Under the pieces are notes generated by a model. That model was not told the DNA's origin, ran no database searches, and saw only the letters and a list, made by a program, of their open reading frames with translations. Made by a program: the position numbers and the translations under genes. From positions 2,976,001 through 3,040,000 of the forward strand of contig CM056879.1 of the NCBI GenBank assembly GCA_029876055.1: DNA of 64,000 nucleotides, read 5' to 3'. How positions within the stretch are numbered: position 1 is the first letter of the stretch; each line of letters opens with the position of its first letter. Shown here in pieces: positions 1-10,108 of this stretch. This stretch comes from Madurella fahalii. Taxonomy: Eukaryota; Ascomycota; Sordariomycetes; Sordariales.

Positions 1-223
1 GGGCAACTCACAGCTTGAATTTTGTTGTGATCAACGTGGGAAGGGACCTTGCTGGTATATCAGTCACGTGAGCCGCGGGGCTCTAGGCTTAGGTGATTGC
101 AACAGATGCCAAGAGAAACAGCCCACTTGGAACTGGGCAACACAACCAAATCGGACATTTGGGGGTCGCTTTCATGATGCATTACCGACGGTTTGCGACC
201 AGTATATTGCTAAATCCACAATA

Positions 224-1041
224 ATGTCGCTTCTTCAAGCACACCTGGAGCAAATCTCCATATCATGCCAGGGCATTGACAATCTCCCGTGAAGAACCCT
301 CCCCTGGCGCCCTCATACATGTAATAAACATAACTGACAACCGACAGCTTCCCACCCCCAAAGATATTCACCAACTCCCTCCTCTCAAACCCCGACATTA
401 CCTCCCTCATCCGCGATACCGAAGCTCACGAACGTGCCCTTTTTTCCGTCCCTCCACCTCCTCCCCCCGCCACAAGCCATAACCCGGACCCTCCGAAGCC
501 CTCGTCACGGCGACGAACAGTCTTCAACGTGGCCGCGGGCGAAGTGACGGCCGGCCCGCCTCCAAATTCGACACGCAGCGGCCCAGCACGCCGTAACACG
601 GCCGTGGCGGCTGTGTTGGGTGGTGACCTGCACGCGCAGATTGTACCGCGGGGCGGAGAGGGCCGGCTTGGAGGCGGCGACGTCGATATTGAGGTGCTTC
701 TGCACAGCGCCGAGAAGCTGTGCGCCGTGTACCCGCTCCCCGGCGCACGCGAGCGGATCCCCATGCAGAGGCAAAAGTTTGCGCAGCAGAGCAATACGCT
801 GGCATACTATGAGGCCAAAGTCGCCGAGCAGCAGGAGGCGCTGGAGCGGATGAATGCGGAGAGAATGTATGAAGAAGAGGCGGACGAGGAGGAGAAAGAG
901 GAGAGTAGGGGAGGTGTTCTGACGGAAGAGGATCTCAGACGGGAGGAGGAGGTCGTCCGGGAGCTGGATAAGAAGAAGAAGGAACTTCAGACGAGATTGC
1001 GGGCTATTGAGAGCGACCTAGGCGGTCTTCTCGACATTTAA
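224..1041 (+). CDS. SPC34: DASH/Dam1 kinetochore complex subunit Spc34
   Basis: Two exons, 224-288 and 348-1041, with a 59-bp intron (GTGAAG...GACAG) give a 252-residue protein. The N-terminus MSLLQAHLEQISISC followed by FPPPKIFTNALL matches what I recall of fungal Spc34. The DASH complex is a fungal ring at plus ends of spindle microtubules that couples kinetochores to them and is an Aurora/Ipl1 target. The last ~90 residues are a highly charged predicted coiled coil (RQKFAQQSNTLAYYEAKVAEQ onward, then Glu/Lys-rich), as expected for the helical C-terminal half. The middle is low-complexity, rich in Pro, Arg and Gly. Without splicing, exon 1 runs into TGA at 290, which is why the intron is needed. 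The start is the first ATG of this frame. Aurora kinase, a known regulator of this complex, lies 15 kb away, probably by chance. Confidence 0.88.
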
Positions 1042-1139
1042 CCTGGCGGCATGTTGATCATCAGCATGACGCACATGGAGCCTTTCAAGCTGGATTTATG
1101 ATGGATTATTATGCCAAAGGTCAGTGTTGGCTGTCACAG

Positions 1140-1876
1140 TTAACAGCTCATCCCCTCAGAGGAACCTGTGCTGATGGCGTGAGAGGATGCCTTTGCATGT
1201 GTAAACACTTCTAGGAATTTCTCCGCGTCCTGGGCACCTGATAGCTCGTATCGACCGTTTGATGGTGAAGTGGGGAACACCGCGGATACCCTTCTTATAC
1301 GCCTCCGGGACTTCCTGATCCACCTTTTGGCCTCCTTTTCCCCGGTCGAGCCACTCCTTGACCTCGGACTTATCCAAACTTGCCTTCTCGCCAATAGCGA
1401 CTAGAACATCCTGCGATAGGATGTCACCGCGCTCCTCAAAGTGGACTTTGAACATGGTTGAGACGAGGCGGTCCTCAGTCTCACTGGACTTGGTCTTGGC
1501 TAACTGGACGAGCCTTTGAGCGTCCCGGGCGGTGCCAACCTTACCCTGCCAGGAGAAGTTGATGCCTTCGGTGGTACCGAGGCTCGAAAGATAGGTTGTC
1601 GCCCACTCCATGCGCTCGGGCTCGATTTTCCTGGCCAGGTGAACGTTGCGATTGATACCCGTCTTGGGTAGGGAAGGATCGAGGTAGAAGGGATGCCAGC
1701 TGACGGTAAACGTGTCGTTGGCTCCACCGGGGATATCTCTGTTGTAGGCCTAGATGGCCCGTTCCAGGCGCTTCTTGCCCACGTAGCACCATGTAGGTTG
1801 TAAATCGGGCTGTTTGTGAGAATATGGCGACTTGAAGAATTGCGTCAGAGACGACCTTGATGTTAAGATTGGTCAT
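1140..1876 (-). pseudogene. Broken FrnE/DsbA-like thioredoxin-fold oxidoreductase gene
   Basis: Pieces of one FrnE-family (DsbA-like, 2-hydroxychromene-2-carboxylate isomerase-like) protein lie in order on the minus strand. MTNLNIKVVSDAI begins at 1876; WCYVGKKRLERAI ends in an in-frame TAG at 1750-1752 where Gln would be expected; then AYNRDIPGG...SWHPFYLDP continues through DKGGQ to GVPHFTI near 1262. There one extra base (about 1257-1260) shifts the frame before NGRYELSGAQDAEKFLEVF, which ends at TGA 1140. The Cys-Pro of the CPWC active site is not recognisable; an intron acceptor may have been lost there. The stop is CAG-to-TAG, the type of change made by repeat-induced point mutation, but the region is not clearly AT-enriched. 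Two separate lesions make a pseudogene more likely than a sequencing error, though raw-read errors cannot be excluded. Confidence 0.7.
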
Positions 1877-3370
1877 GTTACGGACAGTGTTGCTTCCGTA
1901 CGAATTGGGGTGTTGCCGTAGTAAAAAGACGATCCATTTTGGCAGCATCAAGAATGGAGTGTCCTGTCTTTGGTCTTGTATAGCGTCTCGAGCTTCAACT
2001 AAGTCGAATCTGATCGGAATTGGAGCTCTGATGATAAATCGAACACCCGACATGTGCATGTGCCCGACGATTACCGAAGCCGATATTGCAGGCGCCGTGA
2101 CGGACTTTAACAATGTGAAGTTCTCGTTCTTGCACATGCGATCAATTCATTGGATTGCGACACATACTCTTCCGCTGGCGGTCTCTTCGGCCGAGGTTCT
2201 CGCCTCCCATCGCACACAATCCTTGCGATAGACGCAGTAAGCGGGCGCCGTAACACGATCGATTGGCCTTGACAATGACGAACATTGGGTTGACGCGCAA
2301 CCAAGAATATCCATTTCCCGTATGTTAGGATTGATGGATTGGGCTGAGTCAAGATGACGCTAGTCTCCTTGCCATCAACATCGGACCTGCAGGCTCCAGC
2401 AGAGGCGATGATGTGCAAGCCAACAATGCGTCACTAGCGGGGGGGGGGGGACGTTGCAGGGTCCGGGGGTCTGCGCCCACCTTTGGGTTTGGGCGGGGCG
2501 GGGCGCTAACAGGCCCCTTGCTCCCTCCTGCCAAGAATCGACACCAGCGCATCCCGGTCGCAGGTGTCCGGACAACGGGCTGAAAGTAAATAAAAGCCGG
2601 TGGTTGGGACAACGGCGTCAGGGACATCGACCGGTCGCACTTGCGCATCCCACAGGAAAATCAGTGGCAGGGCGCCATCTCTGCAACCCAGAACTTCTCC
2701 TCCCCGAACATTCCATCCATTCCAGCCACCGGTTTTCTCTGCGCAGATCAAGCTCTTGGGCATCCGTAAGGTGTGTTCGGGGCTTTCACTTGGACATTTC
2801 CCTGCATCGCCGGCGCATTCCCGCTCCCGCTTTTGCACTCTCTAACACTAACGCTTGCAAAGTCCAGCCAAACCACCCAAACTCTGACCCCAGATCAAAC
2901 TGGTGTTCCACCTGTCTGTCAATTTGTGAAGCGTCTCTACTTGCCGCTAGAGGTGGCGGCGCTTCTTCCTCACTATCTGCTGGCTTAGGGTCAACTCCTC
3001 CGCCCCAACAACCGACCGACCACATCGGCTCGACATTGTCGCAATCCACCATTCCTGGGTGTATGACGAGGCCCAAGCGTCCCCCGAGTTGGCGTAAGAC
3101 CTTGAACCGGGACGGAGCGAGACGAGAGGCGCGAGCGGCCGCCCGCCACATTCCATAGCAGCCCCCGAGCCAGTGTCGCGGACTCGAGGAAGGATCACTG
3201 TTATAGGATCAAGCGGGCTACTGCAGCAATTGAGCGTGCGCTGCTTGCCGCCGGCGCTGCGCAACCCCAACCGTCGCTCCGAAGCTCGCGGAGGACCGGT
3301 GTGGGTTCTACGAGCGGCATCACGCACAGTCGGAAAGTAGGAAAAGAAGGTCTACCACAGTTCACCCGAG
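1877..3370. other. Intergenic, no gene recognised
   Basis: Open frames here have no recognisable family and no consistent intron structure. A run of 12 G lies at 2439-2450. The right part is the probable promoter and 5' leader of FIG1. The stretch around 2110-2340 could be further decayed sequence, but nothing identifies it. Confidence 0.4.
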
Positions 3371-4409
3371 ATGGCGACCAAATTCCAGTTAGGATGGTAC
3401 CGTAGGTGCAACCACAAGATCCTCCCCACCCACAGGACGCCGCTTAAAGACTGGAACGGAGGCGACTGTGAGCGGAATGCGCAGCTGACAGGCTTTGAAC
3501 AGGATGGGTGCCATTCTTGGGGTATCACCACGTGTTGATGATTCTGATAGCGGTCGCGATAATATTGTTATGTAGGTGTTCACCCAATTCCCTCAAGCCG
3601 CTCCCGCCGTCACTGACCCGAATGATGCAGCGCTTCTCCTCGCGGGGTGTTCCTCCTCGTCACCTCTGATCCCCGACATCTTCCTCTTATCGCTCTACTA
3701 CCAACGGTACACGGCAGTGCCGGACACGGCGCAGGTTGACTACAGCGTTAACAATGCCATTGCGAATATCGTGGGCGAAGCGCGCCTTCAAGCGCGCGTG
3801 GGCTTCTTTGGTATCTGCGTGAGCCCCGACGGCGGCTCGTGGCTTTGCAGCAACAATGCGACGACGCTAGCGAACGAGGTGTCGCTGGATCAAGACCCCC
3901 TGAATCTCATTTGGCTGGCAAGCCAGTTCAAGGACATGATCGTGTTTCCCTACCTACTGTAAGCCCTGCCTACATGATCTTCTGTTTCGTTCCGTGTCTT
4001 TTAGACAAACTCAGTGGACACTGACACAAAGTGCAGCATCATTGCCATCATCTTCGCCTTCATCTGCCTCCTCCTCCTCGCTACTTTCCCTGGCTGGCAT
4101 GAGGAAGAGGACAGCGAAGGGTCGGAGAGGGAAGTCAAGCCGTTCCCCAGCCGGCCCGTCAGCCAAGTCGCGCTGGCCATCATTTTCATAGCCTCCATCT
4201 TTGTGCTGGTGTCAGTGCTATGGCAGCATACCGCCTCGGTAGCGGCCAGCATCATCGCGCAGGATCTTGCCAACGGCAGCGTCCTCTCTGGCGTCGGTAC
4301 CTCAGCCATGGTCATGGGCTGGTTCAGCTTCACGCTGCTGATCATTGTGACGATTGGCTTGCTCGTCATGATCCTAAGTATGCGGGTGTTGGAGCGTATC
4401 ATGGATTGA
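3371..4409 (+). CDS. FIG1: Fig1-family low-affinity calcium influx / cell fusion membrane protein
   Basis: Four exons, 3371-3401, 3503-3571, 3631-3958 and 4037-4409, encode 266 residues. Splicing restores an unbroken Fig1 topology. Transmembrane helix 1 (GYHHVLMILIAVAIILL, about residues 16-38) is followed by LAGCSSSSP. The extracellular loop carries the family motif GFFGICV plus a downstream Cys (SWLCSN), claudin-like in layout. Further hydrophobic segments are LIIAIIFAFICLLLLATF, VALAIIFIASIFVLVSVLW and MGWFSFTLLIIVTIGLLVMI. In yeast and Neurospora, Fig1 acts in low-affinity calcium uptake and membrane fusion during mating. Exon 4 was set at acceptor 4036 (TGCAG) because only this frame keeps TM2 continuous. 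The start is the first ATG giving the N-terminal cytoplasmic stub MATKFQLGWYRW. The GH47 gene downstream is convergent. Confidence 0.88.
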
Positions 4410-5465
4410 TGATGATGACGACGACGATGAGAATGATGACGGGGGATGGAGGGTGAATAGGAGTGAGGCTGTCTGATTACGCTTTGCAATGACTGGGAAT
4501 GATGTCTCGATGGGTGGTGCATAGGGCGGGCTTTTTCCCAGGATGAACGACCTACCGGCCAACCGAGTTGAATGACTGAGTGGGATGGATATTGACGACG
4601 ACCTGTGGATGAGAATGGTGACATGGAAATGGAAACGCACGTTTGGAGTTGGGAATCTTTGGGAGGGGGATGGAGAGGAATGGTCGCCATCTCAGCCGTG
4701 CGCCAGCCATGCCACGTCCAAGTCACGGTGTAGGCGGTGGACTTGTTTAGCTTATTAAGGGGCATATTGTCTATTTGTTTTGCGTTTTGGACCACCGATA
4801 CTTGGCGGATTTTCCACTCCAAGGGTGTGCATATAATGATATAAAGCCAGCAAGGGGAATTCATGTATAAAGAATGGATGGGGGATTTCTGTTTTCTCAT
4901 CCCCGTTGCTGTTGTGTGCTAGGCACAAAAGGGTAGGCGGATCACCGTCAAGGGCTTGAACTTCTTGCGAGAACAACATAGAGGGGAATTGGAGTCTTAG
5001 GCCGGGCAAGCCTTGTGTTTCATGCGAGATATTAGGGACAGATTGAAACCCGTTTTATGGTGATCCGGGAAACCCCGCCTCTCATCTTTCAACTTCTATT
5101 GTGCATTGACTCTATGTACTAGCAAACCCCTGGAATTTTGAAAGCCCCTGCTTATATCCCCGGTCGTAATCCCGGTAACGGATTTCGCAGGATTAAAATC
5201 AGACCTTACAACATGAATAAATCTACCAGACTGTTGTGAACATATGTAGTACTTAGGGGAGACAGATGCGAGCTTGACAAACCATCCCTGTCATTCATCG
5301 AAACGACTCTGGTATATATCTGTGGCAATGGCCAGGTAGAGTACCAAAACGCCAAGAACGCGGGATGATATCGAGAGAGGAGGAATATATATACCAATCA
5401 TCTCCCATTTCCAACTCAAACCACCCTCATCTTCCCCTCTACCAAAACAGAGATCCTCAGCCCTC
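4410..5465. other. Convergent intergenic region FIG1/GH47
   Basis: This holds the 3' ends of two converging genes. It is AT-richer than the coding DNA, with GATGAT-type simple sequence just after the FIG1 stop (4408-4440). No gene or repeat family was recognised. Confidence 0.5.
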
Positions 5466-8400
5466 CTAGGTCGGCCGCCTAAACGGATGTGCTTCGGTGT
5501 TCAGAACCCATTCGTCAAGCGAGATGACGTCAGGCGTTGTGAAAAGCAGGTAGAAATATTTGAGCGTCTCGGCCAGCCAGAAGCTCTCCATGCTGTCGTC
5601 CTTGACAGGCTTCTCAGTCGATGACACATCGTGGATCGCACTGTGGCCATCTTCGGTCTGCGTCGCTTTGATGACAGCTTCGAACATGCGCCAGCCCTTT
5701 TCCTGCCAGGACGCGTCGCCCGTGATGCGATACATGTACCAGACTGACTCAATGGCTTCGGGTCTGGGACACGAAGGGTTAGCTAAGGGATATATGGTGG
5801 TTGAAACTTTGGGCGCTAGACTTGCCTGAGAATGTACCGTTTGTCATTCAGCGCGTCGAACCCTGGCGGGATGTGCTCCCTTTCAAGACGCTGCTGGATG
5901 TATTCTTGGTGAGTGAGAGGTTTGACTGGCTCGGGAGGTAACCATAGATCACCAATCGGCTTCTGATCCCAGCCTTCTCCGGCGGCGTCGTGTTCGGAAG
6001 CAGTGTTGGAGTTGAGGTCAAGATTGTCGTGGAGCTTTTTGATCTTCTCCTCTGTTGACTTTGGCGTGACATCTCGGCTTGATGTCGTAGTAGTATCAAG
6101 GTTATCCAATTCATCCAAGTAAGCCCGTTTTCGGAACTCGGACCGCGATGCGGTATTTTTCTCCTTTAAATCATCAAATGAACCCTGGGGATCAGGGTTT
6201 GGCCGGCTGGCGGTTCTCTCGCGGGTGGGCGTGTTGTTTAATGGACGTTTTTCACGCTCGGCCTCCTCGCGCCGCTCGCGCTCTTCAGTCTGCTTCCGCA
6301 GGGCTGCTTTTTGCTTCAGCTCTTCCACTTGCTTCTTCCATTCGGCCTTTCTGACATAGTAGTCCTCCATCTCCGACTCCCGATGACTCGGATTCGGATC
6401 GAGACGTTCGTACCAGGCTGTTTGGTTCCAGTGGCAATCGTCCGGGTTTTCACAGGGCATCAGCGTCGCAGACTCGGGCATAATGCCTGTGGGCATGACA
6501 TCGTACGCCCACACGCAGCCATCCGCGAGCTTCTTGGCAACCTCGACATCTTCGGGGCGTTCAAAAATCTTCCCGCCGAGACCAAACATCCCTCCAATAA
6601 AGCAGGTGAGATGAGTGACCTCCCAGTCATAGCTTAGTCTGTCCGCCGTCCCGTCGGGGCTGTAAGCCTTAGCGGAGAAGAGAATGTCCGGGTCATCTTT
6701 GGCCATCGGGCGGTAAAGGAGATACTCCTTCACCGCATCCGCCACTTTTTCATGCATGGTGCGGTACTTGGGTTCTAGTCCGCCCAGGAGGAGATATTGT
6801 TTTGGGAAATACTCGTACGCAGAGTCTTGACTGCCGCCCATACTGTACGAACCCATCCCCCAACTGCCACCCGTTAGCCCTTGCGGGGGACAATCCCAGT
6901 TCGGGGGCAATCCCCCTCTAACAATAAACGACTCCGGGGCGGTAGTGGGGGGCCCATCCCGCTTCTCTAGTGAGCTGCGAGACGTCGCATTGTCCTCGGC
7001 GCTCATTTCTGTACCCAAAACAATACCAAACTTGAGATCGGAATCGGTGTCGTCCTCTATGTTGCTATTCGATTCGTATCCGCGAGGCGTAGGGCTCGCA
7101 TGCGCATCGCCACTGGCTCGTTTCTCTGTAACGCCGCCATCATCCTCCACGGATAACGGCGGGAGAGCAGTGAGATTGCAGCCAGACGCATCCAGGTGTT
7201 CGGGGAAGATACCGGGGATGGCCGTACCGTTCTCCCGGTTCTGGAGATCCTCCAACGCATCGGTGATGCGTGCGATGGCATCGTAGTACTTGTTCTTGCC
7301 CGTTAGTTGGGCGAGACGCGTGAATTCCATACCCATGGAGCCAAGTTCGGCCACGCTGACGTCTCGCGAGGCGCGTTTAGGGTTGGTGCTGTACGCAGGT
7401 TGCCAATTGTAATAGAGGATGGGCATGCGGTTCGGCGTGTCAAAGACGCTCATGAGGATCTCGGCAAGCTCAACGGCCTTTTCCAGCAGCACCGGATAAT
7501 GGCCGTCGTGCGCTCCCGTAACGTCGTAGGCGGCAACAAGGCCACCCAGGTACCGAATGATTGTCTCGAAGACGGGAATATCGGCCCGGTACGGGGTCGT
7601 GCTAAAATCAATGTCCTTGACAGCCTCTACGGCATCGTCGAACTCGGTCTTTAAGCCCATGATCCAGAGTGTGTCCAGAGAGTCGACCAATGTCGCAGCC
7701 CAGCCACAGAAGGGATCTTTCGAGCTCTTGCTAACGGGCATGAGCTCGTCATGGGTCCACGCATAAGTCTTGTAGCCGAACCAGGCGCGCTGCGCTTCTG
7801 CCTTAACCTTGGCCAGGCGTAGCTCGCGTTTCTCCTTGGCCTCGGGCGACTCCTTCCCAAAAGTGGCCTGAACCGAAGGAACGGGCTTGGGCTTGCCGGT
7901 AGGGAGCATGATGAGCGACTCTTCGGGCACCGGAAACCACTCGGATGGCTTCTGCCAGTGGACAGTCGTGGAAGAGGGAACGGAGTCGCCCTGGTCGCCA
8001 AGACGCACACCCCCAATCCCGTCATTGTGCGAATCATGATGCGACGGCGGTTTCCTGTCGGGGACGTTGGCGGCGGTTTTGGTTGGCTTGGTCTTGCCGA
8101 CTGCGACATCGTCCTCCCCATGGGCATCAGGTGGTTCGGGCGCCTTTGTAGGCAGACCGTAATGTCCTTCGACCCCATCGGCCGTTTTCAATTGAGGGAT
8201 CTTGACCGTAGGCTCCTCGTTTATCACAGACTGGCCATGGTCGTGATGCACTGGCGGAGGGGACTTCTGGCCTGGCCGGTCACCTTGCTGCTCAGGCTCG
8301 GATTTTGGCGGGGCCGGCGGGGGTGGCTTTGGCTTTGGCTTTGCTCCGGTGCGCGAGCCAGTCTTATCATACGAAAGCTGTTGTCTGTGATCCCATTGGG

Positions 8401-8482
8401 AGTTCTTGGACACCTGGTAAAGAAGTACCGTAATGACAAAGGCGCAGATAAGCAGCACGCGGTATCTCCTGAAGCGGAACAT
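5466..8482 (-). CDS. GH47 class I alpha-1,2-mannosidase, type II membrane protein
   Basis: Two exons, 8482-5826 and 5763-5466, encode about 984 residues. A short basic N-terminus (MFRFRRYR) precedes one transmembrane anchor (VLLICAFVITVLLYQV, ~residues 8-24) and a Pro/Lys-rich luminal stem to ~215. The GH47 barrel then shows WTHDELMPVS, DSLDTLWIMG, ELGSMGMEFTRL, YDWEVTHLTCFIGGM, ESFWLAETLKYFYLLF and the C-terminal NTEAHP, whose Thr is a calcium ligand in this family. The enzyme trims mannose from N-glycans in the ER or Golgi. Two long insertions break the barrel: an acidic one at ~440-530 and a charged, coiled-coil-like one at ~740-880. The 62-bp intron (5764-5825) has a GC-AG boundary (CAG|GCAAGT); only this splice joins YILR to PEAIESVWYM. 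Which GH47 subgroup (processing mannosidase or EDEM-like) is not settled. Confidence 0.92.
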
Positions 8483-10108
8483 GGTGACGGTAGCTGCAGG
8501 GAGCGACAGGACACGGCGACCGGGCCGGAGAGCGCAAGCGCAACGGGGAGTGATGCTCGAGAGCGCTGCTCGCGTGCGCTGTGTGGCGACGGTTACTTCA
8601 ACCGCAGTCCGGTAGATGGCATGGCTAAGCGCTGTCGGGGCGGAAGCGCAAGACTGAAGGCAGTAGCTTCAAGTTGCCGCTACGCAACGAGAAGGGCGTA
8701 GATTCAAGAGACGGAGCCGGGAATCCAAAACAAATAGCATTTGGGAAAGAATACTTAGTGAACGGGAGGGAGCAAAAGCCAAGCCGAGACGGCTAGCGGA
8801 AAATTGACAAGGGGGGGGGTGTGGATGGTCTGCGCCCAGGCGATCATACAGTTCCACATTGCCCTGTACGTACATATAGTTATATTGGTGGGTTGCGTCT
8901 TGGCGTGCCGACAAGGGGGGACGGTTGTTAGACCGGTGCTGAAGCGCTGTCACCGGAAGAACAATTACTCTGGTGTGGCCTTATGTAGGCAAGTTAGGTT
9001 CCAGGTTGGAAATGTTAATGGGGGTCGGTGGAACTGCCCGATAGCAATGCCGCTAGCACGAGGCTCCATTGTCGATGTTGTCCGGCTATTTTCCCCATGC
9101 TCCTTGGTGTGGTCGAGTGTAACCTAGTAACGTTCCGCCCGTCCACTTTCGAGATTAACTGTATAAAAGGAGGGTCCGGCGACTCTGCCTCCCGGCTTAA
9201 GAGAGCAGGTAAGGTATGTAGGCACTGTACTGTACCTGCCTTGAGCGTGCCTACAGAAGTCCCGACATCCGAAAGTTTCGGGGCTGCACACAGCTAGCGC
9301 GGCATAGTTACCCCGTCATCTTTGTTGCGGGGTATGCTGCATGCATGTCCAGTACTGCAGGTCCACTTTGCGCCGAGACATTTGCTTGGGATTGGGGGCA
9401 CCGAGGGCATGACAGCTCCACTAACAGTAGGGTCATGTTAGGAACGCTGTTCGAGCCAGAGGAACAGCGGGGGGAGAGAGAGAAGCAAAACATCGGCGTT
9501 TAGCAACCCCAAGCTGCACCGAAAATTCGCAGCCATCTGCAGCGGCCAGCCCAGCGGGCAACCTGGCCGCGCATCGACGCATCGACGCACGGACAGATGT
9601 AGTACACTAACCTCTTCCAGATATTGAAAGTTAGCGTGTCAAGAGCCCACTGTTTGGCTACACCATGCTACCTCCAATAAATACTAACAGTGGATCTCGT
9701 GCCACGCTAACTTTCAATATCCTGGGAAGGGATGTACACTTACATTACACTAAGGGACCTAATGATGTGCCGATAGCCGAGGCCAACACCAGATAAAGAT
9801 CTGCAAGATCCGATCAAAGCACGTTCCCGCCATCTGTGGATGGCTTGCTAGTGCTGTTTGATAAGAACATCTATAAGTACATCCAATGTAAACGAAGCCA
9901 TAAAACTGGCTGATAGAACTACTAGACGCTCAGTATAGGATTTGGCGGCAGTGTGCAAACTCGAAGGAAACATTTCTCAACCCCTTCCCCTACCCGCCAC
10001 TTCCCCCTATTCGCCAACGCCCGCACTGGCATCACGGATATATATTTGCGGACGCATCCAACACATACCCTTCAACTTAAACAAACAACTCCACCCATCC
10101 ATAGTGCT
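8483..10108. other. Intergenic between GH47 promoter and MAPKKK 3' end
   Basis: The left part is the promoter side of the GH47 gene. No coding gene was recognised. The region contains the palindromic element at 9611-9731 (see separate entry) and a 9-G run near 8812-8820. Confidence 0.5.
9611..9731. repeat. Palindromic MITE-like element, copy 1
   Basis: Perfect 19-bp inverted arms lie at 9620-9638 (GATATTGAAAGTTAGCGTG) and 9703-9721. The inverted match continues imperfectly inward (CCCACTGTT near 9648-9656 against AACAGTGG near 9686-9693) and slightly outward, so about 110-120 bp could fold into one hairpin. A related element lies at 44489-44582. No clear target-site duplication is visible and no coding capacity exists. 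Confidence 0.7.

Noticed and set aside
21..69. Possible end of an upstream gene and a CACGTG box at the left edge
   Set aside because: No coding frame of recognisable family reaches the edge, and a single CACGTG is expected by chance.
2454..3158. 234-codon open frame on the plus strand upstream of FIG1
   Set aside because: Composition is irregular, it resembles no family I know, and overlapping frames of similar length exist on the other strand, so it is probably non-coding leader/promoter DNA.
3941..4004. Alternative FIG1 intron with donor at 3942 and acceptor at 4004
   Set aside because: It keeps frame but removes the start of TM2 and uses a weak GTGTTT donor; the GTAAGC donor at 3959 with acceptor 4036 gives a continuous hydrophobic helix.
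4001..4900. 299-codon minus-strand frame opposite FIG1 exon 4
   Set aside because: Antisense shadow of a transmembrane protein gene; His/Ser/Arg-rich low-complexity product.
7958..8701. 247-codon plus-strand frame over the GH47 start
   Set aside because: Antisense shadow of the Pro/Lys-rich stem of the mannosidase; no independent family signal.
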